DNA of 64,000 bases from Pardosa pseudoannulata (GCA_032207245.1 CM063504.1:23920991-23984990), one strand, 5' to 3'; positions 22,137 through 34,771 are shown, counted from the first letter of the stretch. Notes: generated by a model not told the origin, from the sequence alone. Translations and numbers: made by a program.

Positions 22137-23145
22137 TACTATCATATAGCCCATCATATAACAGGATTAGTAAAATTTTTAATTTTCCAGAATTGTAAAG
22201 TACCTCATGAGGCAGGTTTGTTGGCTGCAAATATCTGGTACAGGCTGAATAATTTATCTTCATACTCATCTAAAGTTTCCCGATAGTTGGAATGAAGTTT
22301 AGAATCAAATTGAATTAATTTAGTCAATCCATGTGGTTATGTGTAAAAAAAAAAAAAACACCAACGAACAAACTTCTTAATTTTCAAAGATGTATAACTT
22401 AAACGCTAGATATTTATTAGTCCGTGAAATAAACTTCTAGACTTTTATGAAAAGAATTTGTTGTTAATACCGATGACAAACTTTTCATTGCAATAAAATA
22501 TAATCGATGATTAAATTTAAAATTATCTCATATGTACCTAAGCTATTATTTAAGCCAAATATAAAAGAAAATTATTTACGTCATATCTAAGTTCAGTGAT
22601 AAAACGCATGAAAATAATGCAGACGGTATTTAAATAATTTAAAATAAGAAAGGATTCAATGAGATGGTTAAAGGAATGACGTCATAATGATAGAAAAAAA
22701 ATGATTTTTTTTACCAATTTATTGTGTGATACACTTAATCACCTGCTCTTAATTGGGGTTTGGTTTGGAGTGCTACGGTCTACTTCTTGCAACACGAGGG
22801 CTAATGAGACCGGGACCTACAGCTTAAAGCCGATTCCGAACGGCTACGAACATCCGTGCCACAGTGGGATTCGAACCCACGAACTCCGGTACCGAAGGCC
22901 AGCACCCTAACCAAACGGCCATCGTTCGGCTGCTCTTAATTGGGGAAAATAGGACTTAATATAATGTCATTAAACGCTCGAAAGGGGGGAAGAGGGATTT
23001 CGAACGTTTTAAAGACTTGCTTTGAATTTTGCTAACCCTAACTCATCAAGAATCCAATATGGATTCCTTACCCACTCCAGGTCCAACCACTTTATAAATT
23101 CGAGGACAGACGGACAGATAACTTAGGCTATTATTATATAGGGGA
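22137..23145 (+). repeat. Dispersed ~0.8-kb repeat, family D, copy 2 (contains a SINE)
   Basis: Starts ATCATATAGCCCATCATATA directly after copy 1 and ends in GACGGACAGATAACTTAGGC plus TATTATTATATAG. It is longer than copy 1 because a SINE (22759-22929) lies inside. The ACCTGCTCTTAATTGGGG target matches the CCTGGTCTTAACGGGG of copy 1 (about 21949), which is the empty site. Confidence 0.8.
22759..22929 (-). mobile_element. tRNA-derived SINE, full length, 16-bp target duplication
   Basis: Complete minus-strand copy with intact B box (GGTTCGAATCCC) and both conserved blocks. CTGCTCTTAATTGGGG is duplicated exactly at 22743-22758 and 22930-22945. The 69-codon plus-strand frame through it is a shadow of the SINE. 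Confidence 0.95.
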
Positions 23146-24984
23146 TAGGGAATTTCTTCCCTGTGTACAGTAAGAAATGCCTAAAAAGGAACATAAAAAA
23201 AGTATATATACACATTAATGTGAGAAAAGCCAATATTTAAGTGCTATCCCATTGCACTTCATTTTATAACACTTAAAAATTTCACAGCTTTCGGCGGAAA
23301 TTACTCGTTTTTAATATTGGATTGATGCTCTTTTGCGCTTTCACTTTAGTTTATTTATTCCAGAGTACGTCTAGACAATCAAAAAATAATTAAAGACTAA
23401 TGAGTGATGAATCTCAATTTCAAACAGTTTTGAGTAGTGACTCTTAACTTCTCATTAATCTTACTTATCTCATTCTCATGAAGTAATTACCTAATTTCAG
23501 AAAAAAATTCGAGTTACAAGGAAATAACTTTTTATATTCATCGACTTTAAAACATAAATTGAACTTGACCTTAATTAATCTCCCTTCAGACGTCTCCACT
23601 GTTCTGATTTGTTAAAAAGATAAAAATTAAAAAATAATTACCATCCTGTCCGAGCATGAAGAAAATTACGAAATAGGTTAAGAGAAAGGAGAAATGCTGT
23701 AATGTTACAAGGATGGATTTTTTCTTTTAATTATTTCGATGGAATGAAATTTTATCGTCTATTTTTTCTCATATATGTGTGCTGAAAACGAGGATAGATG
23801 ACAGTTGTAAATCTGATTGCTCTGCTAAATAGAACAGGCACATTGCATCACTAAAGTTCCGTGGCATTAACTGTTTTTTGATCCAATTTTTTGCAATGGA
23901 CTGATGATACCCCATCTTTAAGACGGCCTATTATAAAAAAAATAATATTCATTTAATTTTTGTTATGATAGTCTTTTAAACTTATTTAACGTGTATATAG
24001 GTATCCTATTTTAAAAGCAACTTAAGAGTTTTTCGGAAAACATAATTGAATTTTTTAAATGCATTTCACTTAAAATTAAGGATGTATATAAATATTTGTA
24101 TACCAATGTAAATTAACTATTAATTTATATTAACCCACAGAAATAACCTAGATTCAATCCTTTTATCAATTTCAATTAACCCATTAATGTTCGAATAATT
24201 TCCCCCAAGTATATAATGATGAATATATTTTATGGACCCATAGGATTAAAACAAATATAGAATTTAATAAAATGATAATGGATTAGATATTTCTATATAT
24301 AACCATGCTTAAATATGCTACAAGAAAAAATTAAAACTGTAGTTTTCAATGTAATTTAGTATGTTGTCCCATGCATCGGTTTTGCCCACTGGATATTATA
24401 CCTAAAAATGTATTACAAATATCTAATTAGAACAACCACTTTTCATGATTATTTACAAACTATCTGGAATAAGTCTGTGAATATTATTTATTAAAATTTT
24501 AATGAGCTGTAAATAAACAGCATAGAATATTTGAATTTTAACTGCTTAAAATTCTTTAATTACTTTTGTATGAAATACTCAGGGTTTGGATAAGTATAAA
24601 TAATCCAGTAAGCTTTTTTTTTATCTCTACATGACGTATTAGATTAGGATCTAATTTTTAAAGCCTATTTCAAGCAGCTATGAACGTTTATGGTACTTGG
24701 AAATGAAATGTTAATTGTAAAAATGCTATATGCTTTATACTTCTAAATTTAAATACGGAATTCTAAAAAAGATGCAAAATTTTTATGTACTTTTTTAAAT
24801 CAGAATCATTTATATAAAAAAACAATAAAACTCAAAGCTATCCTTGAAACAAGAGTCTATTGAAACAAAATTCATAAGTTCTGTTTATACATTTATCATA
24901 AGCTTAACCCTTTAAATAATTGAGATATTGCTTGAATAGTAATGCTGTTTGAATGAAATACAACGATTTGGTTTGACATAAGAA
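23146..24984. other. 1.8 kb AT-rich; one very old SINE trace
   Basis: No coding frame or clear element besides the trace at 24640-24700. TTAACCCATTAATGTTCG near 24178 and TTAACCCTTTAAATAATTG near 24903 look like isolated piggyBac-type ends without identifiable partners. Confidence 0.35.
24640..24700 (-). mobile_element. Possible very decayed SINE fragment
   Basis: AAAGCCTATTTCAAGCAGCT followed by ATGAACGTTTATGG follows the spacing of the SINE's AAAGCCGATTCCGAACGGCT...ACGAACATCCATGCC block (minus orientation) at roughly 70 percent. The rest cannot be traced. Confidence 0.35.
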
Positions 24985-25260
24985 TTCGGTACACCAGCCA
25001 ACTTGGCGATAAAGCTCTACTCATAGTAGCTTAACATTTACTCCTGATCTCGCCGTTTCCACACAATCTGTATTTATATTTTGATTTATATTATATTGGT
25101 ATACAACTCTTCTTAAGTAACCCTTTTCTTGTATATTAAATTCCTCTAAGGCTTAAAAAATTAGATATCATGAATCATTAATGGTTTGTTTAGTTTATCA
25201 TTTGTTTTAGTAAACATCGCCAATAATTTCTTCAAATTTCCCAATAGGTAACGGTAATGA
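24985..25260 (+). repeat. Dispersed repeat, family E, plus copy
   Basis: Matches the reverse complement of 26374-26833: CAACTTGGCGATAA, AACAATCTGTATCTATATT-like sequence, CTTAAAAAAATTAGATAT and TTTTAGTAAA(C/T)ATCGCCAATA. About 190 bp present in the other copy is missing here. Ends uncertain. Confidence 0.65.
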
Positions 25261-25727
25261 GTTAATGGTTGGGTAATATTCTTAAATATTACCCAATGAT
25301 TTATTTCCCAGTTTACAAACTAATTTAAATATCAGTAAATATATAGATTAAATTGTGGATTGTTTCTGTAATAAAACTCGTAGAAAAAGAACTTTAAAAC
25401 TCAGCGTTTTATAACACTGCAATATCATTAGTAAAATTTTATACAAGGAAATTAATTATTCTTTTTGACTACCCTGAGCCATATTTTTGCCTCGTTTTCT
25501 TGTGAAATATGTATGTATCAGGCATAACTATAAGATGATTAGATGTAAAATGATAAAATCTTGTATTTAAGACTGATGTAACATCTAACTATACACCTCC
25601 AATTTGTATTGCAATCTGCACTTTATGTAACGAAAATCTCCAACATAACAGATATTAAAACCTCTACCCGTTGTCGGTAGGTGGGAGCACTCGGTTTCTA
25701 CTCTTTGTTGAATACAATTCTATCCAT

Positions 25728-25985
25728 TATTGTATTAATATATACTACTCATTAGTGAATATAATTCTATTCATTGTTGAATGCAAAATCTACTCATTGA
25801 TGAATACAATTCTATTCAATGTTGAATGCAAAATCTACTCATTGATGAATACAATTCTATTCATTGTTGAATGCAAAATCTACTCGTTGATGAATATATT
25901 TCTATTCATTGTTGAATGCAAAATCTACTCATTGTTGAAAGCCATTCTAGTCATTGTTGAGAGTCATTCTAAGTATTGTTGAATT
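25728..25985. repeat. Minisatellite, 45-bp unit (~5.5 copies)
   Basis: The unit reads TCTATTCATTGTTGAATGCA then AAATCTACTCATTGATGAAT then ACAAT. The 45-bp period is a multiple of three without a stop, so a 103-codon frame (25671-25982) shows a 15-residue repeat (around VECKIYSLMNTILFI). I treat that frame as an artefact: no flanking protein features, and outer units simply degrade. Confidence 0.92.
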
Positions 25986-25996
25986 AATGTGTTTAA

Positions 25997-26244
25997 CCGC
26001 TTGAGTGGTTAAGAATGTGTAAATTAAAGAGTTGAAATAAACGTTTGAAAACGATCATTCATTACAAACCAGTTATCCATTAGAGTGAACCACTATAATA
26101 GCGAATCGAGCCTTAAATATTAAGTCTTATCTTGCTCTCAATTAACGTGAAAATTATAGTAGCATACAGCCACGTGATAACGCTGCTACGCATGTTTGGC
26201 TCAATACAGGAGAAGGGCTATAACACTTCACCGCACTCAAACGG
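25997..26244. mobile_element. piggyBac-like MITE, family F (248 bp)
   Basis: TTAA at 25993-25996 and 26245-26248. The ends read inward are CCGCTTGAGTGG and CCGTTTGAGTGC, matching at 10 of 12. The element begins about 10 bp after the minisatellite. No coding content. Confidence 0.8.
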
Positions 26245-26373
26245 TTAAAACATTTTGATGTTACTAAAAGGTAATATTTTAGAAACTGTGTAAATGTACA
26301 CTTAACAAAAAATTGGAAAATAGTCTTTCATACTGAAATAAAAGGAACTACTGAATAATGGGGAAGAATTGGG

Positions 26374-26833
26374 TTCCGCTTGGCATATTTGACGAAAATA
26401 TTGGCGATATTTACTAAAACACAAAGGTAATCCATCCAAACATTGTATTTATTGCTTTTTCTGGCGACTTTAATTAATGCACAGTGCGCCATCGTAATAG
26501 AATTATATACTTTTACTTAATTAAAGAAAACGACTTCAAAACTGGACATTTATACTTATGGGCAATTCATCCCTTAACAGCTTATAAACGCAACAGCTCT
26601 TAATTATAAAAAATCAGCCATAGCGAACCAATAATGGTTTGTTATATCTAATTTTTTTAAGCACTGTGCACTGTGTGTTTTAATATATAAGAGAAGAGTT
26701 ACACAAAGAGAGTTGAATGCAAATATCATATAAATTATAATATAGATACAGATTGTTCGGACACGGTGAAATCAGAAGAAAATGTTAGGCGACCATACTT
26801 AAACCATTATCGCCAAGTTGACGGGGGAACCTA
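26374..26833 (-). repeat. Dispersed repeat, family E, minus copy (possible MITE)
   Basis: Inverted partner of 24985-25260 and more complete (~460 bp). Its own ends are GGGTTCCGCTTGGC and, read inward, GGTTCCCCCGTCAACTTGGC, sharing GGTTCC, so it may be a MITE. No clear target duplication. Both copies flank the 45-bp minisatellite and the family F MITE in inverted orientation. Confidence 0.6.
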
Positions 26834-28148
26834 GTTCTTTAGTCAAGCGAAATAAAATAAGTGCGGCGTATGAAAACGATGTGTCTAATTCACTAGGCAT
26901 ATAAGGAAGTCATATGGTGTTTGCGTAAGATATTTTAATAATAAAGTTTCCAAAGGGTTTGTTGGTTTAAAAAATACTAGTGCATGCATAATATATTAAT
27001 CCCAGTTAAAATAATTGTTCCAACCGACTGTGAAAATCAACAAATATGATAGCTAATACATAAAAAATTTTTAAGTATTTTATTTTTTCAGGAAACAAAT
27101 ATTGCAATTTTCTCTAAAAATATCTATATAAAGGAAAAACTTTTCTACGCCCAGAATGCTGATCCGAGCTGTTATTTTATCAAAATGTGACATTAAAGCA
27201 AACATGGGTGGATCAACTTCGTAAAGGCGTGGTCCACCTTTTCCGTGAAATAGTACGCAAGTGGAAACATTATATACTTTACAAAACGGTTTCCGTAAAA
27301 TGAACTTTCTCTACTAGTTCCACCCACTGTCACAATGTGTGAAATAAAAAACAACAAAGTATGCATAGCAATAAAATAAACATTAACGGTTTGAATCTCC
27401 TCTTAATGACATTTTTCATTTAAACAGTTTGAAAGCAATTTCAGTTTTAAAAATTTCACTTAGAATCGTTAAATTAATGAGTCATAGTACTTTCCCAGAT
27501 TAAATATACTCATTAAAACAGACTATATTTGGTTCAATAGAAAATAAAAAAAATCTACTGTTTAGAATAAATCTTTTTCTAGATACTTAATAGGGGTCTA
27601 ACTGTATGAAACTTATTTAGTTTTGATATATGAAGCAATTTAAAATACTTGTATAATATATACAAAATGAGAGAAAAGAAATCCACTAACCCCAAAAATC
27701 ACTTTTAAAATTCGTAAATTAGAAACTAATTTTTATATCATATAGAAACTAATTATTTTTTATATTCTGCTAACCTTAATTATATTGATATGAGTGATAT
27801 ATTTTATTTCATTGCATGATGAAAGATATTTTTTTATTTTTCAAATTCTTAAACGTTTATAATTTTGTTTTATAAATTTTAAAATGCCTGATATCTTTGA
27901 TTTTACCGATCTATATGAGATAACACATACTTCAACTGACTTTGGTCCCACTCATTCAATTCTAATAAAGTCCTTCCTTTAAAGAAAAACCACTTGATGT
28001 CTTAAATGCAGCAAAACTAGATCTCGGTCACACACAGACAATTCATCCAAGTAAAGAATTATTACAATCTCTCAAATTTTTATTCGTATAAATTTTTTAG
28101 ACCGGTCATACTGGGGTCAAACTCGATACAAAGAGTATGAAGTTTATT
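26834..28148. other. 1.3 kb AT-rich, nothing recognised
   Basis: Only a short inverted match to the family at 420-950 (near 26900-26930) was noted. No frames or termini. Confidence 0.4.
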
Positions 28149-29309
<1,161 letters not shown>

Positions 29310-29324
29310 TCTTAATAATTTTAG

Positions 29325-29504
29325 CCGAACGATGGCCGAATGGTAGAGCGCTGCTCTTCGGAACCGGAGTTCGCGGGTTCGAGTCCCGCTGCTGGCATGG
29401 ATGTTTGTAGCCGTTCGGAATCGGCTTTAAACTGTAGGTCCCGGTCTCATTAGCCCTCGTGTGCAAAACAGTAGACCGTAGCGCTCCAAACCAAACCAAA
29501 CCAA
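29325..29504 (+). mobile_element. tRNA-derived SINE, best-preserved tRNA-like head
   Basis: The head GCCGAACGATGGCCGAATGG (A-box-like TGGCCGAATGG) and GGGTTCGAGTCCCGC (B box with a 4-5 bp T-arm stem) are the most tRNA-like in the window, and the sequence differs from other copies between the boxes (TAGAGCGCTGCTCTTCGGAA). The 16-bp TCTTAATAATTTTAGC is duplicated exactly at 29310-29325 and 29505-29520. It may be a distinct subfamily. Confidence 0.95.
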
Positions 29505-29520
29505 TCTTAATAATTTTAGC

Positions 29521-29962
29521 TTTTAAATTTCAAAATGTAGGGTACCTTCAGCTCATAGAATAAAATACATTTTACTTCATATACATTTTGCTCAGAAATT
29601 TAATCTTTACTATTTATATTCAAAGTTATCTTACGATTAAGTGAATTTCCTTCTTTTCGTTTGATGTACATATTTTGTTATTTTTGAAACAATATTCTAC
29701 TTAAAATAACAAAAACTAATATTTTTAAAGCAAAATCGTTATTAAAGAACTCGTAAAAAATTCATTGTGCAAAGAGCAGAACTATTTTTTTTTTTTTGAT
29801 GAATCGAAAGAAGTCTTCAAATTTTTAAATCTCGAACGGTATTATGCTCCCTTAAATTATCAACTTTTTAAAGCAATTTAATTTACTACACACAATTTTT
29901 TAAATCTCCTTTAAAGTGAAGATCTTTTCCATTCTATAATACATGATATTACCATAAAATAT
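29521..29962. other. AT-rich stretch, nothing recognised
   Basis: Includes a ten-base T run near 29786. No other features. Confidence 0.4.
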
Positions 29963-30153
29963 TGTCAGGAAGATTCGAATGAACACACCGCGTAACTTAA
30001 CAGATGAATTTATTAAAGCTAAGTAGCAACCCGCAACTTTACAAGATCGGGAAGTTGCCTACAGCTAGTAGGTATCAGCTTTTATACCCGAACAGATTAT
30101 TCGAGAAATAATTAATTTACGTATTAAAGAAAGATCTTGAATGTTCGAGAACA
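29963..30153 (-). mobile_element. Possible short solo LTR (191 bp)
   Basis: Read on the minus strand it runs from TGTTCTCGAACATTC to TTCGAATCTTCCTGACA (TG...CA), with a TATA box in GGGTATAAAAGC (about 30080-30090) and AATAAA (about 30010) in the right order. No target duplication was found, so the boundaries or the whole call may be wrong. Confidence 0.4.
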
Positions 30154-30204
30154 TAAGGAAACAATAAATAACTTTTTAAATTTAAAAATCCGTACTTTGG
30201 ATCA

Positions 30205-30284
30205 ACCGCCATGGCAAGTACCGAACCCACAATCTTCGGGTCTGGTTCTCGTGCTTTGACCATTCGGCCACTGAGATCGCTGGC
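30205..30284 (-). other. tRNA-like sequence (A and B boxes), decayed
   Basis: The minus strand reads GCCAGCGATCTCAGTGGCCG then AATGGTCAAAGC (A-box region), and ~45 bp later GTGGGTTCGGTACT (B-box-like). Spacing fits a tRNA or tRNA-derived SINE head, but the acceptor and anticodon stems do not pair well. It differs from the common SINE head, so it may be a second SINE family or a tRNA pseudogene. Confidence 0.4.
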
Positions 30285-30420
30285 AAAGTTTTTTTATGCG
30301 GCATTATTTCGCTAAATTAAGAAAAAGATCTTTGTCATAACGTTCTATTTACTTTCTTTTAATTCCGTTCCATTTAGTTTACTTATTCTATTAAGCCTAC
30401 CTTAAACAAAAATACCCTGT

Positions 30421-30860
30421 TTGTACCTTCCCTGCCAAGCTCCCAATTATTACGTTGGTGAGACAAAAAGTTACTTTTTTAATTGCATAAGCCGCTCTGG
30501 ATTTTCAACCGCACAAATCCAAGAGGACATCACGCATACCAAGAGTGTCACTTGGCCTTCTCCTTGGCGAGCACTGCGATTCAAGAGTTTTATAAATTCG
30601 CCCTTTTTATGATATGACATATCCCCACTCCACACATTGGCTTGTTTTTAGTACTGCGCTTGGCGGTGTTCCACCTTGCCGACAGGCCAAAGTAATTTTG
30701 ATGGGAAAGACACACTTGCAGTTATCCGCCCAGCAGCCACAGTCTATACATTCGACTTGCAGACTTGATGCCCAGCAACTAGGATGGAGAACTTTCGACT
30801 CCCTGAAAAGAAGAGGGACCCGGAGCTGCGTCCTCCGTAGTTTTCCTTTCATAGTCGCTA
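30421..30860 (+). pseudogene. Possible retroelement coding remnant
   Basis: GC-richer than its flanks. One frame has AQQLGWRTFDSLKRRG near 30770-30820, resembling the LGW.SLe.RR motif near the end of many LINE reverse transcriptases; another has PCQAPNYYVGETKSYF at 30440, faintly like a GIY-YIG nuclease (YVGeT). The frames overlap on both strands, so neither identity is firm. Confidence 0.3.
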
Positions 30861-32625
30861 TAAGCAACATTTTTTTTGTTTTCTCCTTTCCTTTTTTTAA
30901 TATAATTTTTATAATTTTAAGTGTTCAACTAGTTGCCAATTAATTAATTAATTTTTAATTTCAATTTAACATCTTGCTTCAATAAATTCAATTAATTCAA
31001 TAATAACTTCTCCTTTTTTGTAATGTCTATTGTGTTTTTTTACTTTAAGACTTAAGACATAAGTTGGCGAAAAGCCAAATTTAATTTAAATATTAAAAAT
31101 GAGGTTATGGTCATAACTTGTACTTCACTATACATCACCACATCATCAAGTTCTATATTTTTTATTGTCTTTTCTGTGGGTTTCTTTCTCAGGTACTAAC
31201 CTGTTATGTTTTGCGCGAAGCAAACTGCCCCATAGAGCTACGCTCACAGAATGGTACCGTGAATTTACTCAATGACAGAAAGCATTCCACCATAATCTTT
31301 TACTATTTTTTTTAATCTTTGGTAAAATGAATCCGAGTTGCAATTTCCCCACGAGATTTTACCAGAAGTCAGGTCAATTTCGTAACCGTCAATAGAAAAG
31401 TGCTCGTCTATCAATCCTTTTCGGAATCTAATGTAACCAATTACCATTAAGTTCCAAGTTGAAGGAGAACGGGGTTACTTGGGAGAAGAGATCACGTTAA
31501 TGGGGGCAGATGTTCTTGTGAGAAGTCACGAGAAATCGCAAGTCCAAAATTAAAAGTCACAAATGCACAGCCCCTCGTTACACGTACCCTTTGACCAATA
31601 CAGTTCACTCACTTCTCGGTTCATGTGTTGTGCATTATAGCTGGTGTAAAGGGTTAAACTCAATATAATTCTTTAAGAATGAAATCCAGGTAACGTAACT
31701 TATTAACAAATAGGCAATTGCCATATTGTATTCTAACAATACTCTCCTATAATACATGGACGAAAACAAATCTGGAGATTTAATTTCAATACAAAAATAT
31801 AGAAAAGTAAAATTACTATTTAAGCACTTATTCTTCAAAGAGTGCTGAATCAGCAAGAAATCATTTTTAAGTATTCATGGCTAAAAATTAATACATACCT
31901 GACCGACAAAAATTTATTTTAAACTTTGAAAAGGGAGAAGACAGATTTTAAAGAAAGATACATGTAAGATTTCTGAAACGAAAGAAAAGGGAAATATGAA
32001 TCATTTAATGCCTAAATCTTTGAAAAATAATGGTGAACTATGAACATCTAGTAAAATGTATGATCAGAAACATCCTTTACATGCACAAAGAAGAGAAAGT
32101 CTTGAAGAAACTACATGCATTTTAATAACTACACATATACATGTGTATAAAAAATGTATACGTTTGTATAAAAAAACACTAGAATACTTGGATGTTCTCT
32201 TTCCAACCATGCAACCACAATAACGATATTGTATTTACTTGCTTAGGACTCTGTGTTTGCTTCCTCAGTCATATGTTACTGGTCACATTTGTGCCGATTT
32301 TGTTGTGTGTGTGTGTGTGTTACGTTAAACTAGGTTAACGGCGTCATTTCCGGACTGGTAATTAAACTTCTGAGTGGTTGGCTCAGACAACTATTTAACT
32401 GAAATGTACATGTTTTGTGGATAGACGTCCGTGAGAGAAGTTGACTCAATAAATTATGTTCATTTTCATCCCAAATTTCTCTTTGTGCTTTTCCACTCGA
32501 CAACGTTTCGCTATGACTGCATGAAATTCAAGATGGACTCTCTTCTTTTTGTGATGAGACAAAAACCTTATCTCGTGTGTGTGTGTAATATTTTAAACAA
32601 GCTAACCAACTTAATTATAAATATA
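30861..32625. other. 1.76 kb without recognisable genes; short (TG)n
   Basis: (TG)n of about nine units near 32303-32320. Small frames at 31118-31315, 31265-31447 and 32431-32661 match nothing known. GTAAAGGGTTAAAC near 31647 looks like an isolated TTAA-type end. Confidence 0.4.
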
Positions 32626-33704
32626 CCTGGTGATCAGAAAATGAGTATAGATTTGAAATAATAACAATTCATGGAATAATATAGGAAGAATGGTAAAAAT
32701 CTACATGCGTACTTGGAATAACATGGGGTTTTATTGTAATTACAAAAAAAGTTTAAAATTGACCTATAGATAGCGCTGCACAGCAGAACATCAGATAGCG
32801 CTTAACATCAGTGACGCTGCATGAGAATCGTGTATAACATAAGCTGTAATGAGACAGGTAATCTGATCTCATCAGATATCGCAGTTGTGAAGAGAATGAT
32901 TTTGAAGTTCGAAGACACAGGTTATTTCGACGATGCACCCCGTAGTGGCCCCGTACGGAACACAAGTGCTAACTCCACTGCACGACGAGAAGGTCGCGGT
33001 ATGGTATAGATTTACCACATCTACCGTTATATCGCGCTTTTCCTTCGAGGAAATCCTTCATTCTGGTTTTGAAACTGTTAACATTTCGGATGAGAGGTAC
33101 GCCGATATGTTAGAGAATCACATCATCCCTAGCTTGGCTGATAAACACCTGCTGGATGCTACGATTTTTATGCAGGATGGCGATCCATCCCATATTGCTA
33201 GACGTCTAAGAGATCTCTCGCGTTTGTTGATGAGCGCGTGCTGAGCCACCACTTTCGTCATGCTTGTCCTCCCAGGTCCCTAGATGTCACTCCGTGTGAT
33301 TATTGACTCTGAAGTTACCGAAAGTCGCAAGTCTACAGCGATCGACCGACATTAATAAGGAAGCTAAAAGACAACATCCCACGTCAATGATTCACTATAC
33401 AGATATGCTGTACAGTGCTGTTCACAACATTTTCCCTCTACTACAGATATTGTTCAGGAATGACGGTCGACATGCTGAGCGTTTGTTCTAAAGAACATCG
33501 TTTTGCGTAGTCATAATTTGTTATGCTAATCTTATATATGCTTTTTCTTGTATGAAACGCCTGTGTTAGCCATTTTTTTACTTTTTATGGTTGCAATAAA
33601 ACCCATATCTTTTTAGGAATTTGTATAAGTTTTTTATATCTCTAACTACATTATTCCGGGAATTACTACTATTTCAAATGTATACTGATTTTCCAATCAC
33701 CCCG
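32626..33704 (+). mobile_element. Tc1/mariner-superfamily element with long inverted ends (1,079 bp)
   Basis: Flanked by TA (32624-32625 and 33705-33706). The ends read inward are CCTGGTGATCAGAAAATGAG and CGGGGTGATTGGAAAATCAG, and the match extends over ~120 bp (CCCGGAATAATGTAG/TTCATGGAATAATATAGG, then GGGTTTTATTG). Inside lies a rearranged transposase (32821-33491). Length and stops make it non-autonomous. Confidence 0.85.
32821..33491 (+). pseudogene. DUF4817/DDD-type transposase, deleted and frameshifted
   Basis: The N-terminal part (32821-33009) has AVVKRMILKFEDTGYFDDAP with RSGP, the helix-turn-helix and proline-rich linker typical of DUF4817 transposases. A second frame (32933-33244) has HDEKVAVWYRFT, ERYADMLENHIIPSLADKHL and IFMQDGDPSHIARR, the central catalytic region with the second Asp in QDG. 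A further frame has RSLDVTPCDY followed by a stop, the third Asp region. The first catalytic Asp segment is deleted, and at least two frameshifts and several stops are present. In intact relatives it would cut and paste DNA at TA. Family recalled from motifs. Confidence 0.8.
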
Positions 33705-33918
33705 TATTATAAAATAGATTTCTGGCAAATCTTTACCTAAAATGACAACTTTTGACAAAAAGTCGTTTTTTTATAAAATTCTGGCAACATTTGGATACCC
33801 CGAGAACAACTTAATTTCAGTTATAATAACTAATTTTATGTAACTACTTTACGTAACTTAGTTTCGGTTGTTAGCGTCCCCATGTGGTATACTCTTAACC
33901 CCCTGTTAATGACTAGTT

Positions 33919-34031
33919 GTAAGATATTGCCATCCAATATCTTACGCTTAGCTACCATTAAAGTTCGCATTCAATCCATCAAGTTCCATTCGCTTAAGTA
34001 GTGCAGTAAAGGTCCTTGCGCCTTTACTGCA
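33919..34031. repeat. Two consecutive 11-bp hairpins
   Basis: GTAAGATATTG (33919-33929) pairs perfectly with CAATATCTTAC (33935-33945), loop CCATC. TGCAGTAAAGG (34002-34012) pairs perfectly with CCTTTACTGCA (34021-34031), loop of 8. Just downstream is TTTTGGCAGCAGAGCCCGAG, which resembles the start of some retroelement internal regions; the hairpins could lie in an LTR, but no ends were found. Confidence 0.75.
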
Positions 34032-34771
34032 TTATATAAATGAATGTACAAAGTTTTGGCAGCAGAGCCCGAGAAACGGATTGTCTTAATAAACTTTTTT
34101 AATTTTAAAATTTTGATGTTTTTTTATGGTCTAACAATTGTTTTTTACACCGAAATGAGGATTGTTTTTTTAACCAATGTTATAATTCTAAGTTTGTAGT
34201 AGGTAAAAAATACTCATTGAATATTACATGTAATTATATTTTTATATCTCTCGGTTCCTGTTCTTCTTTCCAGTAATCCTAACAGCCCTAACGAATGTTC
34301 TCGAATGTTCCCCTGTGTATTCCTTCCTGTTGCACAGCTAAAAATAGATTTCTGATGTTCAAGTTACGTTAACCACGTGATTGTAGTGATTTCTATTTCA
34401 CTGGCACAATCAACTATAAAAAAAGGAATGTAAAATGTTTGCCAGAGTTTCGGCAGAAAAGTTGCCAGTTTAGTTTGTAAGAGAAAATATAAACAAACTA
34501 CGATAGTTAAAGATTCCATTTGTCTTTATTTCGTTGTTGTCCTCTTCCACCCAATAAGACTATAGGGCGTAAATAATGGCTCGGAATCTCCCTTCGAGAT
34601 GAGGCAAAATCCTCGTTTTATATATATGTGTTATTAATATTATTTAAACTGAAAACAGAACACTGCCTACAAAGAAGAAAGAGTGTAAGGCTTTGATGTG
34701 AGTTTCCATTTTCGAGGGTACTGTTCTGTATTGGTGTTTTGAATTTAAAAAAAAAATAGCTATAAAAACAC

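Noticed and set aside
22701..22910. 69-codon plus frame; also 29251-29499 and 3427-3684 minus frames
   Set aside because: All are read through SINE copies and share the same artificial peptide.
25671..25982. 103-codon frame with a 15-residue repeat
   Set aside because: Explained by a 45-bp minisatellite whose period is a multiple of three; no domain and no gene context.
30607..30943. Cys-rich minus frame (87 codons) overlapping a 109-codon plus frame
   Set aside because: Both cannot be real. The plus frame shows a faint LINE-like motif; the Cys-rich one lacks a signal peptide and any known cysteine framework, so no secreted peptide is claimed.
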